The notes beneath the pieces are model-generated. The model was not told the DNA's origin, ran no database searches, and saw only the letters and a list, made by a program, of their open reading frames with translations. Source: CALCCV01 sp964388665 (GTDB lineage Bacteria > Bdellovibrionota > Bdellovibrionia > Bdellovibrionales > Bdellovibrionaceae). Taken from it: a stretch of 16,092 nt of DNA. The position numbers and the translations under genes are program-made. The DNA is taken from contig CAYMBJ010000083.1 in assembly GCA_964388665.1 (NCBI GenBank), positions 1-16,092 on the forward strand. Direction: 5' to 3'. Shown here piece after piece: positions 1-6,567 of this stretch (position 1 is the first letter of the stretch; every line of letters starts with the position of its first letter).

Positions 1-71
1 TGAGAGGCGGACTTGAACCGCCGACCTACGGATTATGATTCCGTTGCTCTAACCAACTGAGCTACCCCACC
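1..71 (-). tRNA. tRNA-Met (CAU), 3' end cut off by the window edge
   Basis: Read on the minus strand, this gives a complete cloverleaf except for the last bases of the acceptor stem. The 5' acceptor strand GGTGGGG is followed by TA, a D-stem GCTC/GAGC, an anticodon stem ACGGA/TCCGT with loop ATCATAA (anticodon CAU), variable loop AGGTC, and a T-arm GGCGG-TTCAAGT-CCGCC. The remaining 3' acceptor bases TCTCA pair with the 5' strand using two G-U pairs. About two acceptor bases, the discriminator and any CCA lie outside the window. The anticodon stem lacks the three G-C pairs of initiator tRNA, so this is elongator Met, or less likely the lysidine-modified tRNA-Ile2 that shares the CAU anticodon. 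Confidence 0.93.
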
Positions 72-222
72 ACTTTGGAAATTTTAGTTCAAAATTTAAG
101 CTATCTCCGTCTGCTCGCTCAGGAATTCGAATGCTTATGTTACGTTTTCCCAATGCATGCATAAAAAAGTCTTTGTTGAATAGCTTTGGGCCTTCATTAT
201 GTCAACGGTATTCCCTTTGTGT

Positions 223-251
223 TTGACTCAGCCCTTGGTCTTGATTGCAAT
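223..251 (+). promoter_or_regulatory. candidate sigma-70-type promoter for the first lipoprotein gene
   Basis: A TTGACT hexamer (223-228) is separated by 17 bp from a weak -10 box TGCAAT (246-251). Transcription would start near 258 and leave a short leader that carries the Shine-Dalgarno AAGGAGG at 288-294. The -35 box is good and the -10 box poor, so this is only a candidate. The rest of 72-299 shows no gene. Confidence 0.4.
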
Positions 252-299
252 TGAGTGGCAACCCAAAACGGATTTTTGGAAATTATCAAGGAGGATACC

Positions 300-1835
300 A
301 TGAACCTATTTGCGCAGGCCCAATATTGCGGCAAACTTGCACTTCGCAGTCTTTTTCTCCCTTTTGCCACTATGACTCTGATACTGGGAATATCAGGCTG
401 TGGCCCCCATCCAAGTGGCTCTTCAGCATTTAGTGGCAATACAAAAGTGGACTTGCTCGACTCTGAGTTTATTCGTGGAATTGTTTTTCAAAAGCACCTT
501 CGGCCCATGATTAAGGTCGTTGATAGCAGTGGCAAACCCATTGGCGGTGCACAGATCTTGATAGGCATGGCGCCCCACTCACCGATGGCAGACAATGTGG
601 TTGTCACTGGGAGCGATGGTGCGGCACTTGCTCCTGAGACTTGGACCGGTCAGGAAGCGGTGACCGTTGATGCTCGCGGCTATGTGCGTGCTACCTATCT
701 GGGGCAGGCGCCAAAGAACCTCTCAATTGCCTTAAAAAAGGCGGCTTTTGCTGCGGATTTTGAACTCAGAGGAGAAACCCTAAAACACCCGATCGTGGAT
801 TTTGATACTTTCGCTGATTTTGGGTTGATATTAAAAGCTCTCACCCGAGAGACACTTTTTAATTTGCAGATCGAGTCCATCATTAGTCCCAAAACAGATC
901 CGATGACGGTGTTGGGTCAGACTTTGCAAATGCCGAGCAACCTCACGCTGCCCACTCAACGTGAAAAGTATGTGGTCCCAATCACACTTAGCAAACCAAA
1001 ATATCGATTTTATTTTGACCAGCCGGGCCCCCAACTCATGATGGCCGCCAAAGGACGGTTTCCATTAAAAACCGTGGTAGACCAAGTGCGCGCAGGAGTG
1101 CCGACATACAAACTCATCAATTATTTTTCTTTTTTGGGCGGCTCAATTAAAAATGTTGATATCAATGGTGCGCAGAGCAACGTAAATTTTGATGTCAGCG
1201 AAATCACCTACTCGGAAAAAAATGCAGTTCACTTTATTGCACCGGATGAGGGAAAGACCCTATTGGTGAGCCGCTTGGGTCAGTGGAATGCACAACAGTT
1301 TTTTCCGGCTGATCTCAAGCTCGTGGAAAAAACGGGAAGTGTGATACTGAATCGATGGAGCAACAAAAAGAATGTCATCTTAGGCGCTTTAAAGAATGCG
1401 GATGAATTTCGCCTCTCAAAGCCAGGAGCAGATCGCCTCTCAGCAGCCATCGTCGATGACAGCGTTTCACCAAATTTTGAATTTCTGCCTCTGCTTGAAA
1501 ATCCGCTTCCCCATTCACTACAGTCGATGACTTTACCTGAAGTGAGCTTCCCTTATCGTCCAGATCGCGTAATGGTGTACGCTTCAGTGGGCAAAGTCGT
1601 CATCACAAAGGATCAAAATAATCAAGAGGAGCGAACCTACTACAAAGAGTGGGAAGTGTTTTCAGACGATTTGATCGAGCGCATTCAACTCCCAGACTGG
1701 AAGCCTATGACCAAGGACGGCACTTATCGCTGGGAGGCCATCTACGCCATTGGCCGAAATGGCACTTCATTGACAAGTCTAGATACCTCCATGGACAATA
1801 TCAGTCATGTCACTCGTTCATCCGTGGATTTTTAA
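300..1835 (+). CDS. lipoprotein of unknown function
   Basis: This is a 511-residue predicted lipoprotein. The ATG at 300 is chosen because AAGGAGG ends 5 nt upstream; an in-frame ATG at 255 has no such site. Residues about 14-34 form a hydrophobic signal ending in the lipobox ISGC, with Cys34 as the likely lipidated residue. Residues about 60-145 (around DSSGKPIGGAQILIG and VTVDARGYVRATYLG) look like a small beta-sandwich of the carboxypeptidase-regulatory/Ig-like kind, which is inference from the pattern. The remaining ~360 residues match no family I recognise. The next gene, also a lipoprotein, starts at or just after this stop, so the two are probably co-transcribed and act in the envelope. 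Function cannot be assigned. Confidence 0.85.
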   Translation: MNLFAQAQYCGKLALRSLFLPFATMTLILGISGCGPHPSGSSAFSGNTKVDLLDSEFIRGIVFQKHLRPMIKVVDSSGKPIGGAQILIGMAPHSPMADNVVVTGSDGAALAPETWTGQEAVTVDARGYVRATYLGQAPKNLSIALKKAAFAADFELRGETLKHPIVDFDTFADFGLILKALTRETLFNLQIESIISPKTDPMTVLGQTLQMPSNLTLPTQREKYVVPITLSKPKYRFYFDQPGPQLMMAAKGRFPLKTVVDQVRAGVPTYKLINYFSFLGGSIKNVDINGAQSNVNFDVSEITYSEKNAVHFIAPDEGKTLLVSRLGQWNAQQFFPADLKLVEKTGSVILNRWSNKKNVILGALKNADEFRLSKPGADRLSAAIVDDSVSPNFEFLPLLENPLPHSLQSMTLPEVSFPYRPDRVMVYASVGKVVITKDQNNQEERTYYKEWEVFSDDLIERIQLPDWKPMTKDGTYRWEAIYAIGRNGTSLTSLDTSMDNISHVTRSSVDF

Positions 1836-2343
1836 AGTTGTATCGCCTTTGATTTTGAAAAAATCTTTTTTAACTGGGTGCGTGCTACTTTTGTTATCGG
1901 GCAGCGCACTTTTTGGTTGCGCCACGCAAAACACTGGCGCACTGGTTAAAAAAATTGCGCCATCAAAGGTTTACATTTCTGACTATGACTCAGTTTGGAG
2001 GGCCGCGCACACGGTTTTGAAATACACAATTGCCTTTGAAAACCAAGAGACCGGTCGGCTAGAAACGGAGTACATTCGGGCCATCGATGGATTTGTACCT
2101 CCGGAGAACCAGAGTGCTCCTGGTTTTGGTCAAAAATATAAAATTATTATGCAATTCACCAAAGGAAAGGTGAACAACAAGGATTCCGTTAGGGTCACAA
2201 TCGAAAAACAAATTGAAAATCAAAGAGATTTCTTTTCCGAAGCCGACTCTGTGTCGTCGAGCGGCTTAGAAGAAAATGTCATGTTTTATCGGATTGCGCG
2301 CGAGCTTTCTATTTTTCGAGCTCTAAAGAAGGCCGGTTTTTAG
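1807..2343 (+). CDS. small lipoprotein, BamC/NlpB-like fold suspected
   Basis: The frame encodes up to 178 residues. A signal segment (KKSFLTGCVLLLLSGSALFGC) ends in a lipobox, so the product should be a lipoprotein. The ATG at 1807 overlaps the upstream gene by 29 nt and has no clear ribosome site. A TTG at 1849, 13 nt after the upstream stop, would give a cleaner signal peptide with lipobox Cys24, so the start is uncertain. The mature part contains YDSVWRAAHTVLKY followed by ENQETGRLETEYI. This helix-then-strand pattern recalls BamC-like or DUF3576-type envelope domains, where a VW..A..L helix precedes a G-I/L-E-T-E strand; the similarity is weak. Its stop codon overlaps that of bufC on the other strand, with no room for a terminator. 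Confidence 0.8.
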   Translation: MSLVHPWIFKVVSPLILKKSFLTGCVLLLLSGSALFGCATQNTGALVKKIAPSKVYISDYDSVWRAAHTVLKYTIAFENQETGRLETEYIRAIDGFVPPENQSAPGFGQKYKIIMQFTKGKVNNKDSVRVTIEKQIENQRDFFSEADSVSSSGLEENVMFYRIARELSIFRALKKAGF

Positions 2344-3122
2344 CCTTGTGGTGACGATGTCTCTGCAGTGAGCACTTCGAGAGCCAAGCACTGACTTAGG
2401 GTCTGCCTCAGAAGCTCATCGCTAAAATCTGCCATTTGACTCTCTTGCCAACCGTCGTGTTTGTGAAGTCTATTTAATACTGCAAACTCGGCCTCGCTCA
2501 CGGAAGCATAGAGTGGAATATTGCGTTTTTGAAAAATAATCAAATGGCAGGACTGTTTGACCACCTGAAAATGGGGCAGCTCTTCAATTTCACCTGACAT
2601 ATGCACTTCATAGAGCTGATCGATACGATAATCTGAACTTAGCAAGCCGGCGCTGGGTATGAGCCGTAAAGTTGCCAAAGATTCCCCATCTCCGCTGGCA
2701 AGTTCTACAAAATCTGCTACGGATAAGCCGGCTTGATGGGGGCGTCTGGCAGCATGAAACAGCTCCAATTCAAATTTTGCCAAATCTCCAAGAAAGGGCA
2801 GCTGTGCCAGCTCCGATGTGCCCATCAAAAAATCGCTGAAGGCATTTGGCCAGTCCTCTCGTCGCGGAGAGAGTGCAACAAAGGACCTTGCGTACTGTGA
2901 GCTACAATCCAAAAAATGCGCACGACCCAATATCATTTCTGTGATCGGAAAAACCTGAGCCAGTGTTTCATTGGCATTGAGGGTAAAATTGTTTTTATAA
3001 ACAGAGAGTCTGTGTAAGAACTTTTCTTCGACGAAGTCATGTAGTCTTGGGTCAGAAGAATTTGTCGACTCGGAACCTAGATATTCGGAAAAGGAATTCT
3101 GTACCTCTTTTAAATGAGACAA
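2340..3122 (-). CDS. bufC: BufC-like DUF2063 protein, partner of the bufferin-modifying enzyme
   Basis: This 260-residue protein belongs to the DUF2063 (HvfC/BufC, MbnC-related) family. Signature segments are RLSVYKNNFTLNANETLAQ (about 38-56), then FPITEMILG, and the helix FLGDLAKFELELFHAARRP (about 109-127). Family members form a complex with a DUF692 iron enzyme and help present the precursor peptide. The start codon is TTG at 3122, inside the end of bufB (13-nt overlap), with an AGAAAGGA-like ribosome site about 8 nt upstream, so translation is probably coupled to bufB. It is the last gene of the operon and ends tail to tail with the plus-strand lipoprotein gene, the two stop codons overlapping. 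Length and domain order fit the family; no truncation is seen. Confidence 0.88.
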   Translation of the reverse strand: MSHLKEVQNSFSEYLGSESTNSSDPRLHDFVEEKFLHRLSVYKNNFTLNANETLAQVFPITEMILGRAHFLDCSSQYARSFVALSPRREDWPNAFSDFLMGTSELAQLPFLGDLAKFELELFHAARRPHQAGLSVADFVELASGDGESLATLRLIPSAGLLSSDYRIDQLYEVHMSGEIEELPHFQVVKQSCHLIIFQKRNIPLYASVSEAEFAVLNRLHKHDGWQESQMADFSDELLRQTLSQCLALEVLTAETSSPQG

Positions 3123-3961
3123 GTCAATATCCTTTCTCTCTCCGCCATGAGCGAAGGAAAATCTGGCAAATTATTATCCCACTCAAGCACTACCGGAGTA
3201 CTACTACCAAATCGCGCCAAGGCCTTTTGCAACAGATTGATGACTTCCGCCGACGGGGCCGATCCATGGTCGTCCAAATAGAAGTCATCAATTTTCTTAG
3301 CACCAGCGATATGAATCTGTTGGACTGCATGACTCGGAATGCCCTCAATGTATTTATCAGCACTAAAGGCAAAATTAACGGAATTAACAAAAATATTATT
3401 TACATCCAAAAGTATTCGGCAATCAGTTCTGCGCACCAATTCGCTGACAAAATCCCACTCACTCCATGAATCCGCTTTGAACCTAATGTACGAGGATACA
3501 TTTTCTAAGGTCAAACTTCGGCCTAAAAACTCTTGAATCTCAATAATTTTAGAAACCAAGCGATCCAATACTTCTTGAGTGTATGGCAATGGCAGCAGAT
3601 CATGAAAGTACCGACCATCTATAGAACCCCACGACAGGTGATCTGAAACGGCCATCGGTTGCACCAAATCCATCAGATCCTTCACCTGCTTGAGGTATGT
3701 GAAATTGATGGGATCCATGGACCCAATAGAGAGTCCCACTCCATGTAGAGTTATGGGAGAGTCGGTACGAATTTCTTCTAAGGTTTTTCGGTCTTGGCCA
3801 CCCAAATCTAAATAGTTGTCGGTAATCAATTCCCAAAAAGGCAATTTGGGTACTGTGGCCCTCACCGAGTCGCAGTGCATGCGGCGCAACCCCAGGCCCA
3901 AGTTTGGACCCGGGAGAAATGTTGCTTCGATATTAGGAATCCTTCTTTTTTGGTTTGGCAT
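3110..3961 (-). CDS. bufB: BufB-like DUF692 multinuclear non-heme iron oxidase (MNIO)
   Basis: A 283-residue DUF692 protein is predicted if translation starts at the ATG at 3961; a longer frame to 4093 only runs antiparallel-free through bufA and adds a low-complexity leader. The MNIO landmarks appear in order: N-terminal GPNLGLGLR, HGVGLSIG (His73), VSDHLSW (His108), YFHDLLPLPYT, LENVSSY (Glu153), LLDVNNIFVN (Asp186), IHIAG (His217), DDHG (230-233) and VLEWDNN (Glu260). In the family these His/Asp/Glu residues hold two or three iron ions that oxidise Cys side chains of a precursor peptide into heterocycles, as in methanobactin and bufferin synthesis. The start overlaps the end of bufA by 29 nt and the end overlaps bufC by 13 nt, so the operon is tightly coupled. 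The enzyme should act in the cytoplasm before export of BufA. Confidence 0.92.
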   Translation of the reverse strand: MPNQKRRIPNIEATFLPGPNLGLGLRRMHCDSVRATVPKLPFWELITDNYLDLGGQDRKTLEEIRTDSPITLHGVGLSIGSMDPINFTYLKQVKDLMDLVQPMAVSDHLSWGSIDGRYFHDLLPLPYTQEVLDRLVSKIIEIQEFLGRSLTLENVSSYIRFKADSWSEWDFVSELVRRTDCRILLDVNNIFVNSVNFAFSADKYIEGIPSHAVQQIHIAGAKKIDDFYLDDHGSAPSAEVINLLQKALARFGSSTPVVLEWDNNLPDFPSLMAERERILTCLI

Positions 3962-4235
3962 CTGTTTTTGGTTTAAAGATTTTGCCGCCAACAATTTTTT
4001 CGCAAGTGCCTTCAGGAACAGTGATCCACTCATTGGGATCACCATCTTTAGCAGCCTTGCCTGCACAGGCGTGCCCATTGGCGCCGCAATCATTCATGCC
4101 CTTTTTTGCAATACCAGCACATTTTTCTGTGCCAGCCTCTGCCTTTGCATCGTGTGCATGCAAACTCACGCCACCGACTAAGAATCCTGTTGCCACCAGT
4201 GTAGCCAAGCGGTTTGCATTTGTAGTTGTTTTCAT
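3933..4235 (-). CDS. bufA: BufA1-type bufferin precursor (DUF2282), predicted copper-binding RiPP
   Basis: This encodes a 100-residue precursor of the DUF2282 family. The ATG at 4235 has a strong AAAGGAG site 6 nt upstream, which rules out the longer frame starting at 4277. Residues 1-32 form a Sec-type signal peptide with a probable cut after AKA. The mature core holds four Cys (39, 50, 57, 78) in the family pattern KCAGIAKKGMNDC, HACAGKAAKDGD and VPEGTCEKIVGGK. In characterised bufferins the DUF692 enzyme converts Cys residues to thiooxazole-type rings that bind copper, and the peptide acts in the periplasm; which Cys are modified here cannot be seen. The C-terminal tail (about 86-100) is rich in Lys. 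The gene heads the bufA-bufB-bufC operon. No copper-sensor gene or DoxX gene lies beside it. Confidence 0.92.
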   Translation of the reverse strand: MKTTTNANRLATLVATGFLVGGVSLHAHDAKAEAGTEKCAGIAKKGMNDCGANGHACAGKAAKDGDPNEWITVPEGTCEKIVGGKIFKPKTDAKPKKKDS

Positions 4236-4269
4236 TTGATCTCCTTTGTTGATTGTTCCTGATAATGTT

Positions 4270-4286
4270 GCGCACAAAAACTGCGC
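4270..4286. promoter_or_regulatory. short dyad upstream of bufA, possible operator
   Basis: An inverted repeat GCGCA-N7-TGCGC lies 35 nt upstream of the bufA start, between the gene and the repeat element at 4436-4520. On the minus strand it directly precedes CATTAT, a possible -10 box, so a regulator bound there could control the operon. No convincing -35 box is visible. The match to any named copper or ECF-sigma site is not established. Confidence 0.25.
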
Positions 4287-4435
4287 CTAGATTGATAATT
4301 TGATCCGAAGCTATGGGATATTAGTACACAACCTCAAGAAAGTTCATACCAAAAATCGAAATGTTTATGCATTTTCTATCTTCTAACGACTCAAGGCTCG
4401 AGCGCAACCGTTGGGCAAATGGACCGAGCCTGCAA

Positions 4436-4520
4436 GGTACTAATTTCAAATCAATTTTCGACCGAGGCGGCAAAACTGGAGGCGCCGCGCCGATGAACGG
4501 CGCCAACAAGGACCTTAATT
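4436..4520. repeat. interspersed GC-rich repeat, short copy A
   Basis: This copy begins GGTACTAATTT, continues with TCAATTTTCGACCGAGGCGGC and GGAGGCGC, and ends GCGCCGATGAACGGCGCCAAC. The same blocks, in the same order, occur in the copy at 8442-8590 (GTACCAATTTT, GACCGAGGCGGC, GGAGGCGC, GCGCCGATGGTCGCAGCCAAC), but this copy lacks the internal duplicated GCACGTCGCAGGCGCC units. It lies just beyond the stop codon of the minus-strand HEAT-like gene (4529). The right end is degraded to an AT-rich tail. A second small dyad, GGCTCG/CGAGCC at 4395-4430, lies alongside. The rest of 4236-4528 holds only the bufA upstream region. Confidence 0.7.
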
Positions 4521-4528
4521 AAAATGGC

Positions 4529-5191
4529 TCATTGCTGCGTCATCTGAACGCGATCCAGAGTCGCTGCTGCCACTCTGCGAATCTCTTGATCTTTTTCTTT
4601 GGCCAGAGCTGCAAATTTCTTTTGCTCCACAGAAGGAAGATGGCTACCAAGAACTTCGACGATCAGAGAGCGAATTGGCAGAGAATAGCCCTTGTGAAAA
4701 TTCCTTTTGGCACTGAGTGCGCTCCACAGTTGGCTGCGAATCTCTTGATCTTCTATGCTCTCTTTCAAAACTTCTACCGCTGCCATACGCACTATCAAGG
4801 CCTTGTCATTTAGGAGAATCAATGCAAGATCGCGCCCTTTTGAAAATGAGCGAGACTGCGTAACAACCAAAGCGCCGTTTCGCACCAACCAATCATTGTG
4901 GTCTTCGGCGAGCTTGGCAAACACCATCACTTCGCGCTGGGACTTGGCCCAACTCATAAAGCTTTTCCATCGTTCGCCCATGGGCAAGGCCTTGTTTTCG
5001 ATATTTTCAGGAAGCGAAACCTCACCGTGATAGGTTTCTTTCAACTGGCGCTGACTTGCATTTGTAGCTGAATTCAATAGATCAGATTTTGCCGCGGCAT
5101 TGGCTTGAGCGCAGAGAATCTGCAAACTGCAAACCGAGACAATGCAAAATTGAGTTAAGTTGAATTTTCGAGCCGTAAACAACAATGCCAT
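4529..5191 (-). CDS. exported HEAT-repeat-like protein
   Basis: A 220-residue protein starts at the ATG at 5191, preceded by a GAGGAG site. Residues about 10-32 are a hydrophobic signal peptide ending ANA, so it is probably periplasmic. The mature part consists of helix pairs such as EDHNDWLVRNGALVV, NDKALIVRMAAVEVLKE and KEKDQEIRRVAAATLDRV. The D-x-x-(L/I)-V/R-R-x-A-A pattern is typical of HEAT/PBS-type alpha-solenoid repeats, which usually mediate protein contacts. It lies 20 nt downstream of the coiled-coil membrane protein gene on the same strand and is probably co-transcribed with it. A specific function cannot be named. Repeat copy A begins about 10 nt past its stop. Confidence 0.82.
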   Translation of the reverse strand: MALLFTARKFNLTQFCIVSVCSLQILCAQANAAAKSDLLNSATNASQRQLKETYHGEVSLPENIENKALPMGERWKSFMSWAKSQREVMVFAKLAEDHNDWLVRNGALVVTQSRSFSKGRDLALILLNDKALIVRMAAVEVLKESIEDQEIRSQLWSALSAKRNFHKGYSLPIRSLIVEVLGSHLPSVEQKKFAALAKEKDQEIRRVAAATLDRVQMTQQ

Positions 5192-5211
5192 CCCTGGCTC
5201 CTCACAATGAA

Positions 5212-6375
5212 TTATGCTTTTTTTACAAAGCTTTCGAATTGATCCAATAGCTCTGCCTGCTCGTCTTCGGGCTTTTTGTCTTTACCCGAGTCTTTAACTC
5301 CGTTTGGATCCATGGTTTCCATCTTTTGATTCTCAACAGCCGCTTCAAACTCGCGCATGAGCTCATCATCAATTACAGAAGATCCCGACAGACTCGCCTC
5401 GGGAGTTTCATCAGCGTCAGGAGGGTTGATGGCCTGATCAGGAATTCCTGCAAATGCCTCCTCGTCAGGTATTTCGTTTTCGCCTGCCGGGCCTGAGAAT
5501 GCGGACTTCTTTGTCTCAACGGCCTCAGATTTTTTTAGATTAATGGTCGGTTCAAGCTCTGCCTCTGAAGTCTCATCGATTTCAGCTGGTCCCATATCCA
5601 GATTTTTGGGTCGCAGCGGCCTCACATTTTCCGGCAATTCTTCAGTATCGTCTTGATTGATGACTGGTGGCACCATCGCCTCGAACGAGGCCGTCTCTTC
5701 AACACTTGCTGGCGGCGCAGCCTGAACTGCTGCGACAGTCGGCGCGGCCACAGGTACTGGCACCTCAGGAACACCTGCATTCGGTGCAGGCTGAGTGGCT
5801 CCAGCCTGGCGAAGGGTTTGCAGCTCCGAGGTCAATCGCGCATTTTCCTCTTTGAAGTGTGATAAATCAGATATGTCTTCAGAGATGATTTCATATTCAG
5901 CCAATCGAGCTTCTAGTTCTTTGAGTTTTGCAGTAAGTGCCGGGTCACCACCCGCTTTTGCAGCGCCCGCAGCCCCCGCCTCTTTGACGGCCTTGTTGGC
6001 GTCGGCCAAGTTTTTTTCGAGCTCTGCCAAGGCGGCATTCTTTTGTTCTAGAGTTCGCTTGAGCTCGGAGTTTTCTTTGACGACAGAAGGGTCAGCTACA
6101 GTCCCTTCGGAGCCACCGCCGCCGCTGCCAACTTTTGCCTCAAGATTAGCCAATGAACTCTGCTGTGTTTCGACCAGCTTCTGCAAAGTCTTTTCAATTT
6201 CTTGGGTGTTGATGCTCACGCTTGAAAAACTCGGATTGGCTCCCTCCATTCGCATGGGATTGGAAGCAAAAAACACCCGATAAAACAAAAACAAAAGCAT
6301 ACCAAATATCAATACCAATAGAGATTCGATCAAACTGATATTGTGCGTGAAGAGAAAATTTAATACTCGTTCCAT
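5212..6375 (-). CDS. membrane-anchored coiled-coil protein with acidic C-terminal region
   Basis: This 387-residue protein has one N-terminal membrane segment (about residues 13-34, SLIESLLVLIFGMLLFLFYRVFF). A long heptad-like region follows (about 55-190, including ELKRTLEQKNAALAELEKNLADANKAVKE and LKELEARLAEYE), broken by a Gly-rich GSGGGGSEG and an Ala-rich stretch. The C-terminal half is Pro/Glu/Asp-rich and probably disordered, ending DEQAELLDQFESFVKKA, a possible short binding helix. Such proteins often act as inner-membrane scaffolds, but nothing here identifies a partner. The ATG at 6375 has only a weak purine-rich site. The HEAT-like gene follows 20 nt later. The gene is divergent from pyrC, sharing the 192-bp region 6376-6567. 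Confidence 0.83.
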   Translation of the reverse strand: MERVLNFLFTHNISLIESLLVLIFGMLLFLFYRVFFASNPMRMEGANPSFSSVSINTQEIEKTLQKLVETQQSSLANLEAKVGSGGGGSEGTVADPSVVKENSELKRTLEQKNAALAELEKNLADANKAVKEAGAAGAAKAGGDPALTAKLKELEARLAEYEIISEDISDLSHFKEENARLTSELQTLRQAGATQPAPNAGVPEVPVPVAAPTVAAVQAAPPASVEETASFEAMVPPVINQDDTEELPENVRPLRPKNLDMGPAEIDETSEAELEPTINLKKSEAVETKKSAFSGPAGENEIPDEEAFAGIPDQAINPPDADETPEASLSGSSVIDDELMREFEAAVENQKMETMDPNGVKDSGKDKKPEDEQAELLDQFESFVKKA

Positions 6376-6567
6376 TTAAATTCATCATCTGCCGAAGCTA
6401 AAAAAACGTCAATGCGAGTCAAAAGTCCTAGTCGAGTTGAGTTTACAGTGCTTTTTGTTAAAACCAGTGAGGCAAATTGGTGCTTGAAACCATAAAATAC
6501 ACCTAAGAAATCAACAGGCTAATTTAGGGTTTCTGTTCGCGATGTTGATTTATTTTAAGGAGCAAAA

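Noticed and set aside
3816..4239. Plus-strand reading frames of 121 and 94 residues over bufA/bufB
   Set aside because: Antisense to the clearly recognised bufA and bufB; no domain or start signal.
4321..4509. 62-residue minus-strand frame between bufA and the HEAT-like gene
   Set aside because: It reads through repeat copy A, has no ribosome site and resembles no protein.
5795..6283. 162-residue plus-strand reading frame
   Set aside because: It is the complement of the Ala/Glu-rich coiled-coil gene, whose composition keeps the opposite frame open; Ser/Ala-rich translation with no ribosome site.
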